Source of the DNA: Bacteroidota bacterium | GTDB lineage: Bacteria > Bacteroidota > Bacteroidia > Bacteroidales > Paludibacteraceae | Assembly (NCBI GenBank): GCA_023459355.1 | Contig: JAEWUM010000013.1 | Location: forward strand, 87,033-151,032 | Direction: 5' to 3' | Length of the DNA stretch: 64,000 bases | Shown: positions 34,305-42,700 of the stretch, one piece after another | Layout of the letters: every line of letters begins with the position of its first letter | Numbering within the stretch: position 1 is the first letter of the stretch | Notes under the pieces: model-generated | Told to the model about the DNA's origin: nothing | What the model saw: only the letters and a program-made list of their open reading frames with translations | Databases searched by the model: none | Translations under genes and position numbers: made by a program

Positions 34305-34425
34305 GCCTGTGCAGAGGTGCTTAGTGTAGTAGTACACTAAGCGATAGTGTAGTGCTACACTAAGCCATAGTATACATGTACACTAAGTAATAGTGTACTA
34401 CTACACTAAGCACCTCATATCAGGC
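34305..34425. repeat. Array of four phased palindromes inside a larger perfect inverted repeat
   Basis: Four palindromes with the core TAGTGTA-N-TACACTA at 34321-34340, 34345-34362, 34368-34385 (one mismatch pair) and 34391-34408. Their centres are exactly 23 bp apart. The whole array is symmetric: 34314-34339 and 34391-34416 are perfect 26-bp reverse complements, and the arms extend with GCCTG/CAGGC at 34305-34309 and 34421-34425. No unique spacers, so not CRISPR. The gap 34218-34589 holds this array, DR1 and nothing coding. Confidence 0.85.
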
Positions 34426-34464
34426 AGTGTTGGTGTGCCACTACCGGTATGTTGCCGGTGCCAT

Positions 34465-34552
34465 AGTAGAGACGCGATTAATCGCGTCTCTACTATATTG
34501 ACCAAATAAGGTTTTTCTATTTCTTCTCATACGCCTGCTCATGCACGCTCGC
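34465..34552. repeat. Direct repeat DR1: copy of the asnB 3' end
   Basis: 88 bp that match 36449-36536 with four mismatches. It includes a perfect palindrome (34463-34496, gacgcgattaatcgcgtc core) and, on the - strand at 34517-34552, the last codons of asnB (SVHEQAYEKK and stop). It is the left-hand flank of the AbiE cassette. Confidence 0.85.
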
Positions 34553-34589
34553 TCGTGTCTGTCCAAATTATTATACCTTTGACTTAGTG

Positions 34590-35594
34590 TCAAAGTTTCA
34601 TCGAGTTAAACCTGAGATTCAATTCAGTTATACGAGCCATTAATCCATTGAAATCTAAAGACTCACCATAAATCATATTTTCCTGCATAAGCAAATAGTC
34701 TTTCTCCCAGTCTTTCCATGTCGACTCAGGAGGTACAAAGCGTATCGACTGAGGTTGATGTGTTGAATAGTCAACACCAGCCATAGAGGTAAATCGTTCA
34801 CGATGTTTAATGATTTCATTATATAAGTCGACATCCAACAAAACATCTTTACAGAGTTCGCTATCCATCAGTTTTTCTAAATCGTAGAGGTGTCTCGACA
34901 TTCTATTGATGTCTTTTCCAAGCGTGGCACTTTGAAATAATTCATGTAACAAAAATGCTTTTTCAAGTAAAGTTCTTTTTGGTAAAACAGCCTGAACAAC
35001 AAAGTCTGTATCAGCAAAATTGGCTGTTGGAAGCAATTCGCCAATAATTGATTTTATGCTAACGCTTTCACTTGGTTCCATAAGTGAGCGTGAACCAATT
35101 TCTATTTTCACGGTGTTGAAAATGTAGTCAGAATTATCTAAGACTGATTCATAATGCAAATGCAGGGTCTCAGGGTCGACATTACTTTCGTCAGTGATAT
35201 TCACATTTAAAGTAAATTGCTTGTTTTCAATGCCAGCATCTAAAATAAATTGTTCAATTTCTTCCCTTAATCTCCCCCGCACCAAGGCACAGGAAGCTTT
35301 GCGAAGTTTTTTTCCAATTTCTTTCTTAGTCAACTCGCCAGCGAATCCTAAAAATTTCCTGTCTATTGCCAAATCAATATCTTCTGAAAAACGGTCAATG
35401 AGTTTCCAGCATTTACTAAGCGATGTACCACCTTTAAAAACCAGATGCGCGGCGTAAGAACCACTAAAAAGTGCTTTCAGAGCCAAGGTAACCCACCAGT
35501 CTTTCTCAATAGATTTGGCATTTAATCCTGTGTTGTTCTCAAGAAGATGTAATAACTCTACTTGTCTGTCTTTCGGTAAATCAGTCTAGTTCAT
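34590..35594 (-). pseudogene. abiEii: AbiEii nucleotidyltransferase toxin with amber codon at position 3
   Basis: Toxin of the type IV AbiE abortive-infection system. From the ATG at 35594-35592, which overlaps the abiEi stop (ATGA), the frame reads M-N-stop-TDLPKDRQVELLH, then ...SIEKDWWVTLALKALFSGSY and the nucleotidyltransferase motif FKGGTSLSKCWKLIDRFSEDIDLAI. The TAG is at 35588-35586, one base from the TGG (Trp) that family members commonly have there. Everything downstream is open. Without readthrough only an internal non-ATG start such as TTG at 35486 could give a protein, losing the conserved EKDWW region. So it is probably inactive, unless the TAG is a sequencing error or is read through. 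Confidence 0.82.
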
Positions 35595-36205
35595 TTATCA
35601 GTAGAGTTATTAAGAAGTGATAAAAGTATTTTGGAAATCCATTCGGGGGCTAATTGCGCATCGTGTTTAATGTTCACTGGCGATTCTTTTTTCAATGCTG
35701 ACCCAATTTGTTGAAGTACTTCCGGTGTAATGTTATTTTTCCCTAATTGTTTCAATGCTGCTACTGTCAAACTACTCACATTGCCTTTCATGGATAAGTT
35801 TTTTGGAGCAGTCTTTTTAAACTTTATAACTTTGTTGCCGTATTTTATTTTACGGGGAATACCATCTGTCAGGTAAACAACATTCACCGGAATTTGTGTT
35901 GATAAGCCTAAACTATGAAGTGCAAAAACACCTGTCGGCTCAATTCTTGCTTTGTCTCTTTTGGCAATTGCCTTGCAGACATCATTTACAGAAGGATACA
36001 AAACTCCAAATTCAGCATCTGTTTTTGGGTATAGGTAAATGCCTTGTGTAAGCCGAATTAGTATTCCTTTTTTTACCAGAACAGATAGACTTTTACGTAC
36101 AGACTCAGCGCTAGCAATTTTTGCAAAATCTTCCGAAAAATAAATTCTGCCCTTTGCTCTGCGCTTAATGTGTTCTGTTATCTTATTATCAACAGATTGT
36201 GTCAT
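35591..36205 (-). CDS. abiEi: AbiEi-type antitoxin / transcriptional regulator
   Basis: A 204-residue protein from the ATG at 36205 (MTQSVDNKITEHIKRRAKGRIYFSEDF); the longer frame to 36271 runs through the promoter. The N-terminal winged helix (SAESVRKSLSVLVKKGILIRLTQGIYLYP) would bind DNA, followed by the domain GVFALHSLGLSTQIPVNVVYLTDG typical of the DUF6088/AbiEi family. It normally represses its own promoter and neutralises AbiEii. Intact here, although the toxin gene appears broken. Confidence 0.85.
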   Translation of the reverse strand: MTQSVDNKITEHIKRRAKGRIYFSEDFAKIASAESVRKSLSVLVKKGILIRLTQGIYLYPKTDAEFGVLYPSVNDVCKAIAKRDKARIEPTGVFALHSLGLSTQIPVNVVYLTDGIPRKIKYGNKVIKFKKTAPKNLSMKGNVSSLTVAALKQLGKNNITPEVLQQIGSALKKESPVNIKHDAQLAPEWISKILLSLLNNSTDK

Positions 36206-36227
36206 GTGTTGTTGATTTGTTTTTTCA

Positions 36228-36296
36228 CAAAAGTAGTCGATATTTGTGAAATGTGCAATTGTAATACACATTATTTCTAATGATCAACAATTGTGT
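36228..36296 (-). promoter_or_regulatory. abiE promoter and possible operator
   Basis: The -7 box TACTTTTG on the - strand (CAAAAGTA, 36228-36235). Upstream of it CAATTGT occurs at about 36256-36262 and again inside acaattgtgt at 36287-36296, a spacing that could serve AbiEi autoregulation. The stretch up to DR2 at 36449 shows nothing else. Confidence 0.45.
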
Positions 36297-36448
36297 ATCG
36301 CTATGTATGTGCTCTATTTTTAATAGTCGAAATGAAAATGAACCAAAAGTTCATCTATGTTCACTTCTAAATTTCCGCAAAAACACGGAAAAAGAGAAGT
36401 GAAAGCAAATTTCACTCAAAAATGTTCTTTATTGTTCGGTAAAAACAA

Positions 36449-36536
36449 AGTAGAGACGCGATTAATCGCGTCTCTACTGTATTGACGAAATAAGATTTTT
36501 CTATTTCTTCTCATACGCCTGCTCATGCACACTCGC
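36449..36536. repeat. Direct repeat DR2 at the asnB 3' end
   Basis: The right-hand 88-bp repeat. It spans the last 12 codons of asnB and 52 bp beyond its stop, including the gacgcgattaatcgcgtc palindrome that may end asnB transcription. Matching DR1 lies 1.9 kb away, across the AbiE cassette. Confidence 0.85.
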
Positions 36537-38174
36537 AACCGCTCTTCCCGAGGGGTCGTTCATTTTCTTGAAGGCTTCGTCCCACTCCAATGCAATCGGG
36601 GTGGAGCAGGCCACAGAAGGTACTGAGGGCACGCATTCGGCGGCGGAGTCGGAGCCGAAATGTTCGTGGAAGATGGTGCGGTAGTAATATTCTTCCTTGT
36701 TCATCGGGGGATGAATGGGGAAGGTCTCGTTGACTTTGGCCATCATCTCGTCGGTCACCTTTTCAGCCGTAAGGGCTTTCAGCGTGTCAATCCAGCTGTA
36801 GCCTACGCCGTCAGAGAATTGCTCTTTTTGTCGCCAGGCAACGCTCTCGGGCAGGTAGTCCTCGAAGGCTTTGCGCAACACCCATTTTTCCATCTTGCCC
36901 TTGCCGGCCATCTTGTCTGTCGGGTTGAGGCGCATGGCCACATCCATGAATTCTTTGTCGAGGAAAGGTACGCGTCCTTCTACACCCCAGGCTGCCAGCG
37001 ATTTGTTGGCGCGGAGACAGTCGTACTGATGCAACTTGCCCAGTTTACGCACGGTTTCCTTGTGAAACTCTTCGGCATTGGGCGCCTTGTGGAAATAGAG
37101 GTAACCACCGAAAATCTCATCGGCTCCTTCGCCGGAAAGCACCATTTTCACGCCCATCGATTTGATGACGCGGGCAAGGAGATACATGGGCGTACTGGCA
37201 CGGATGGTGGTTACATCGTAGGTTTCTATGTGGTAAATCACGTCGCGGATGGCATCTAATCCTTCCTGCACGGTGAAGTTGATTTCGTGGTGCACGGTGC
37301 CGATGTGTTCTGCTACGACACGGGCAGCGGCTAAGTCGGGCGAACCGACCAATCCCACGGCAAACGAGTGCAACTGCGGCCACCAGGCTTCTTCTGTATT
37401 CCCCGATTCGATGCGGCGGGGCGCGAATTTCTTGGCCACGGCTGAAATGATGGAGGAATCCAATCCGCCGGATAACAATACGCCATAAGGCACGTCGGCC
37501 ATGAGCTGACGTTCCACCGCATCTTCCAGCGACTTGCGCAGGAGGGCGATGTCGGTTTCATTGTCTTTCACGTTATCAAAGTCCATCCAGTCACGCTCGT
37601 ACCATTTAACCGGAGCGCCATCTTCGCTATAATAATACTGTCCGGGCAGGAACTCTTCAATTTTAGCGCAATGTCCTTCGAGTGCTTTCAGTTCTGATGC
37701 GACATAATAACCACCTGCTTCATCCCATCCCTGATACAGCGGAATGATGCCGATGTGGTCGCGACCAATCAGAAAGACGTTCTTTTCTACGTCATACAGC
37801 GCGAAGGCGAAGATGCCGTTCAGGTTTTCGAGAAAGTCCTTGCCTTTTTCGCGGTACAAAGCCAGAATGACTTCGCAATCGGATTGGGTCATAAACTCGT
37901 ATTTCCCTTCGAAATGTTTCCTGATTTCCTGGTGGTTGTATATCTCACCATTCACGGCCAGTACCAGCTTTCCGTCTTTGCTGTAAAGGGGCTGCTTCCC
38001 GGATTTCGGGTCGACAATCGACAGGCGCTCGTGCGCCAGGATGGCCTTATCGTCGGAATAAACACCCGACCAGTCCGGACCGCGGTGCCGGATTTTTTTC
38101 GACATCTTCAGCACCTGAGGACGTAATACCGTGCTGTCGGTTTTTATATCAAATGCGCATACTATTCCACACAT
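36501..38174 (-). CDS. asnB: Asparagine synthetase B (glutamine-hydrolysing)
   Basis: Makes asparagine from aspartate, glutamine and ATP. The 557 residues begin with the nucleophile Cys2 (MCGIVCAFD) of the class II glutaminase domain (HRGPDWSG; LAVNGEIYNHQEIR), followed by the synthetase domain with the PP-loop SGGLDSS and the AMP-binding GEGADEIFGGYLYFHKAP. First in the line of nitrogen genes that continues with gltD, gltB and glnN, though it lies furthest downstream of them. Its 3' end has been duplicated (DR1). Confidence 0.96.
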   Translation of the reverse strand: MCGIVCAFDIKTDSTVLRPQVLKMSKKIRHRGPDWSGVYSDDKAILAHERLSIVDPKSGKQPLYSKDGKLVLAVNGEIYNHQEIRKHFEGKYEFMTQSDCEVILALYREKGKDFLENLNGIFAFALYDVEKNVFLIGRDHIGIIPLYQGWDEAGGYYVASELKALEGHCAKIEEFLPGQYYYSEDGAPVKWYERDWMDFDNVKDNETDIALLRKSLEDAVERQLMADVPYGVLLSGGLDSSIISAVAKKFAPRRIESGNTEEAWWPQLHSFAVGLVGSPDLAAARVVAEHIGTVHHEINFTVQEGLDAIRDVIYHIETYDVTTIRASTPMYLLARVIKSMGVKMVLSGEGADEIFGGYLYFHKAPNAEEFHKETVRKLGKLHQYDCLRANKSLAAWGVEGRVPFLDKEFMDVAMRLNPTDKMAGKGKMEKWVLRKAFEDYLPESVAWRQKEQFSDGVGYSWIDTLKALTAEKVTDEMMAKVNETFPIHPPMNKEEYYYRTIFHEHFGSDSAAECVPSVPSVACSTPIALEWDEAFKKMNDPSGRAVASVHEQAYEKK

Positions 38175-38210
38175 GTTAGTTTCTTTTTAGTTGATGTTGT
38201 TAATTTAGAT

Positions 38211-38339
38211 AATAGCGGAAAGCGGAAAGCGGAAAGCCCATAAAGTAATCGTTTTGAATGTATTTTTTTCATTTTTTACTTTTATTATTTGTATGAATCA
38301 AAATAGTTTTCCGTTTTCCGTTTTCCGCTCTCCGCTATT
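38211..38339. repeat. Long snap-back repeat (gcggaaa type) between asnB and gltD
   Basis: The left arm 38211-38236 is aatagc followed by tandem ggaaagc units. The right arm 38307-38339 is tandem ttttccg units ending ctctccgctatt, nearly its reverse complement. An AT-rich loop of about 70 bp separates them. Largest of the intergenic snap-back elements. Confidence 0.65.
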
Positions 38340-38347
38340 AACTCCCC

Positions 38348-39760
38348 TCATTTCAGCGTCAAATCAATCTTCTCGGCCGTCTTCCGTCCCAGCGCAATCG
38401 CTCTCACAACCAGGCTGGCTCCGATGGCGGCATCGCCGGTGGCGAAGACTTTCTGCACGGAGCTTTGGTAGTTTTTGTCGACCAGGACATTGCCGCGATC
38501 GCTGTACTGCACGCCCAGCTCGTTGAGTAAGCCTTCCTGAACAGGATGAACGAAGCCTAAGGCTAAGAATACGAGGTCGGCTTTGATGGTGTCGGTCTTA
38601 CCCGTTGGCACCATGTTGAACTTGCCGTTCTCGTTTACCCATTCTACTTCTTCCACCGACACGCTGGTTACCTTACCATCTTTTCCTTTGAAAGCTTTGG
38701 TATTCAGACTCCACCTACGTGTACATCCTTCTTCATGCGAACTCGATGTTTTCAGGATGTTCGGGTAGTAAGGCCAGGGTGTTGCCGGGTTTTTACCTGC
38801 CGGCGGTTGTGGTAAGATTTCGATTTGGGTAATCTTGGCCGCGCCTTGTCGTACGGCCGTACCCACACAGTCAGAACCGGTATCGCCACCACCGATTACC
38901 AATACATGTTTGCCTTTGGCGTTGATGATGTTTTCTTCGTTCACAGGCTCGCCCATGATGAGTTGGTTCGACTGACTCAGGTATTCCATCGCGTAATAGA
39001 TGCCTTTCAGGTCTCTTCCTTCGGGGGTGATGTTACGCGGCTGACCGGCGCCTATGGCGATACAAACAGCGTCGTATGTTGCCATGATTTCCTTGCCGGT
39101 GATGTCCTTACCCACTTCCGTATTATTTTTAAAGATAATACCTTCTTCTTCGAGTAAAGCCAGGCGGCGGTCGATGATTGTTTTATTCAATTTGAAATTA
39201 GGAATGCCGTATCGAAGCAGACCGCCGGGGGCATTGTCTTTTTCGAATACGGTCACAGTGTGTCCCTTTCTGTTTAATTGTTGCGCGGCAGCGAGTCCGG
39301 CCGGTCCCGAGCCAATCACGGCAACCTTCTTCCCGGTGCGGGTTTTGGGTGGTTGTGCCTTGATCATGCCTTCGAGGAAAGCCACTTCGGTGACAGCTGC
39401 TTCGTTTTCCCGGATGGTTACAGGGGCTTCGTGCAAGGCCAGCACGCAGGATTTCTCGCAGGGTGCCGGACAAATACGTCCTGTAAATTCGGGGAAGTTA
39501 TTGGTTTCGTGTAATACTTCCACCCCTTCTTTCCATTTTCCTTTGTAAATGAGGTCCTGCCACTCCGGCATTTTGTTGCCGAGCGGACAAGCCCAGTGGC
39601 AGAAAGGAATGCCACAGTCCATGCACCGTGAAGCCTGTAATTTCCGGTCTTCGCGGTTCAGCGTTTGTTCAACCTCCCCGAAATCGTGGATACGATCGGC
39701 GACTGGTCGGTAACCCGCATCTTTACGGGGTATATGTATGAATGCTTTAGGATTTCCCAT
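38348..39760 (-). CDS. gltD: Glutamate synthase small subunit
   Basis: NAD(P)H-oxidising flavoprotein subunit of glutamate synthase; it passes electrons to the large subunit. The 470 residues carry the N-terminal iron-sulfur cysteines (CMDCGIPFCHWACPLGNKMPEWQ; CPAPCEKSC), a FAD site (VAVIGSGPAGLAAAQQL) and an NAD(P) site (VLVIGGGDTGSDC). It lies 18 nt downstream of gltB on the same strand, so they form one operon. Confidence 0.95.
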   Translation of the reverse strand: MGNPKAFIHIPRKDAGYRPVADRIHDFGEVEQTLNREDRKLQASRCMDCGIPFCHWACPLGNKMPEWQDLIYKGKWKEGVEVLHETNNFPEFTGRICPAPCEKSCVLALHEAPVTIRENEAAVTEVAFLEGMIKAQPPKTRTGKKVAVIGSGPAGLAAAQQLNRKGHTVTVFEKDNAPGGLLRYGIPNFKLNKTIIDRRLALLEEEGIIFKNNTEVGKDITGKEIMATYDAVCIAIGAGQPRNITPEGRDLKGIYYAMEYLSQSNQLIMGEPVNEENIINAKGKHVLVIGGGDTGSDCVGTAVRQGAAKITQIEILPQPPAGKNPATPWPYYPNILKTSSSHEEGCTRRWSLNTKAFKGKDGKVTSVSVEEVEWVNENGKFNMVPTGKTDTIKADLVFLALGFVHPVQEGLLNELGVQYSDRGNVLVDKNYQSSVQKVFATGDAAIGASLVVRAIALGRKTAEKIDLTLK

Positions 39761-39778
39761 TGTCGTTTTATTGTTTGA

Positions 39779-42700
39779 TTAATAATCCCGTTCAACCTGC
39801 GCAATCTTTTTATTGATTGCTTCCATTTTCTCTTCCTGCAATACTTTCTTGTATTCTATTGGAACCACCTTGATGAATTTATCCACATTGTCGCGCCAGT
39901 TGTCCAATATCTCTTTTGCCTTGGCACTTTGCGTATATTTGTAATGGTTCGATATCAGGGCATGCAGTTCTTTGCTGTCCATGCTGTCTTCTATCAGCGA
40001 AAGTTCTACCATTTCCATGTTGCAATAGTAGTCGAAGTCGCCGTTCTCGTCGTACACATAAGCCACGCCACCACTCATTCCGGCGGCGAAGTTTCGTCCG
40101 GTTGCTCCGAGGACTACCGTCCGTCCACCTGTCATGTATTCGCAGCAATGGTCACCGGCTCCTTCCACAACGGCAGTTGCACCGGAGTTACGCACGCAGA
40201 AGCGTTCGCCTGCCACACCATTGATGTACACTTCGCCGGAAGTGGCTCCATACAACATCGTGTTGCCGGCAATGATGTTTTTATCCGGTCTGAAAGTAGA
40301 ACCTGTTGGAGGTACGACTACGATTCTTCCTCCTGATAAGCCCTTTCCGAGGTAATCGTTGGCATCGCCTTCTAATTTGAAGGTAATTCCTTTGCTGAGA
40401 AACGCCCCGAAACTTTGTCCCGCCGAACCGGTAAAGTGAGCCAGGATGGTTGAATCCGGCAGACCGGCTTGTCCGTATCGTTTGGCGATTTCGCCGGAAA
40501 GCATGGCGCCCACGGTACGGTCGGTGTTTTTAACCGGGCTCTTGATTTCAACCGGCATGCACAAATCGAGTGCGGGAAGCGCTTTCTTAACCAGTTCAAC
40601 ATCCAGTACTCCGCTTATCTTGTGCTCCTGATTTTTTACATGATGCAGGGCTGCGGTACTATTTTCGGCCGGAACATAAAGTATTCTGGATAAATCGACT
40701 TTATCGATTTTTGCCGGACCATCCACTTTCTTACGTTGCAGCAGTTCTGCATGTCCCACAATCTCATCGATGGAGCGATAACCCAGTTCTGCCAGATGTT
40801 CACGTACATCTTCAGCTAAGAAACGGAAGAAATTAATCAGGTATTCATAACGTCCCATGAAATGTTTGCGAAGTTCGGCATCCTGCGTGGCAATGCCCAC
40901 CGGACAAGTGTTCAGGTGACATTTCCGCATGATGACACAGCCCAGCACAATCAGCGCGCTGGTGGCAAAACCGAATTCTTCGGCACCCAGCAAAGCGGAT
41001 ACAATCACATCGCGACCGGTTTTCAACTGTCCGTCGGTTTGCAGGATGACTTGTCCGCGCAGGTTGTTGATAACCAGCGTTTGCTGTGTTTCGGCCAATC
41101 CGATTTCAACCGGCAGACCGGCATGCTTGATGGAGCTTGACGGACTTGCGCCTGTTCCTCCTTCGGTTCCGCTGATGAGGATTAAGTCGGCTTTGGCTTT
41201 GGCAACACCGGCAGCAATCGTTCCCACTCCGCTTTCCGATACCAATTTCACGCTGATGATGGCGGTAGGATTGATGTTCTTCAAGTCGAAAATCAATTGC
41301 GCCAAATCTTCGATGGAATAAATATCGTGGTGGGGCGGGGGAGAAATCAGTGAAATACCCGGTATCGAGTGACGGGTTTTAGCGATTATTTTATCCACTT
41401 TGTGTCCGGGTAGCTGACCGCCTTCGCCGGGTTTCGCACCTTGCGCGATTTTAATCTGAATTTCATCGGCGTTGACTAAATATTCAGCAGTTACGCCGAA
41501 TCTGCCCGAAGCAACCTGCTTGATAGCAGAGCGGGTACTCAGCCCGTCGGCGCGTTTTTTATAGCGTTCGGGATCTTCGCCACCTTCGCCGGTGTTAGAG
41601 CGACCGCCGATTACGTTCATCGCCATCGCCATGGCTTCGTGAGCTTCACGACTGATGGAGCCGTAGGACATGGCTCCGGTCACAAAACGCTTCATGATGT
41701 TTTCAGCCGGTTCTACTTCATCTATACTAATCGGGTTGCGTTTGTATTCCAGCAAGTCACGGATGAAGATGGGCAATTCCTTTTCATCTACCGCTTTTAC
41801 ATACTCTTTATACTTTTCATAACTACCGGTCCGCGTGGCTATCTGTAAACGTGCAATGGTTTCCGGATTCCAGGCATGTTCCACCCCTTCAACGCGATAC
41901 GCATATTGTCCGAGATTCAGCAAACCCGGTTCTTCTCCTTCAGCAGGGAAAAATGCGGATTGGTGGGGTTGCAGGACTTCCGCGGCGATGTCTTCCATAT
42001 CGATACCTTCAATCTTAGAAACAAGGCCTTTGAAGTAGGTGTTAACTACGGAAGAGGAGATGCCGATGGCTTCGAAAATCTGGGCGCCACGGTAACTCCG
42101 CAGGGTAGAGATACCCATTTTCGACATCACTTTCAGCAAGCCTTTCTTTACGGCTTTGATGTAGTTTTTCTCTGCGGTATGGAAGTCAAGCTGTAAATCG
42201 CCCGATTTGATTTGATTGTTCAGAATGCAGAATGCCAGGTAAGGATTCACGGCATTGGCGCCAAAACCGAACAGCAGGGCGAAATGCATCACTTCCCGAG
42301 GTTCGGCTGTTTCCACCACAATGTCGGTTTGCATGCGTTTGCGTTTGTCAATCAGGTAGTGATGCACGGCTGAAACGGCCAGCAGAGAAGGAATGGGGGC
42401 ATTTTCGCCATCCACGCCGCGGTCGCTGAGCACGATGTAGTTTTTGCCATCGTCCACCGCTTTTTCAACGGCAAGGCATAGTTCTTTCACAGCTTTCTCT
42501 AATCCCTTCTTGCCGTCTTTCGCTTTGAAAAGCATGGGCAACACAGCCGTGGAGAAGCCTTTGTATTGCAGGTGCAGTAAGATGTCGAATTGTGCGTTGG
42601 TGAGTACCGGACTTTTCAGTTTTACCATCTTGCAGATTTCGGGAGCCGGTTCCAGCAGGTTGGTGTGTACAGAGCCCACGTAAGCCGTGAGCGACATCAC

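Noticed and set aside
34321..34416. Possible CRISPR array
   Set aside because: Units are short palindromes at a 23-bp period with no unique spacers and no cas genes in the window.
36660..37259. 199-codon + strand frame opposite asnB
   Set aside because: Shadow of asnB in GC-richer sequence; no start signal and no family.
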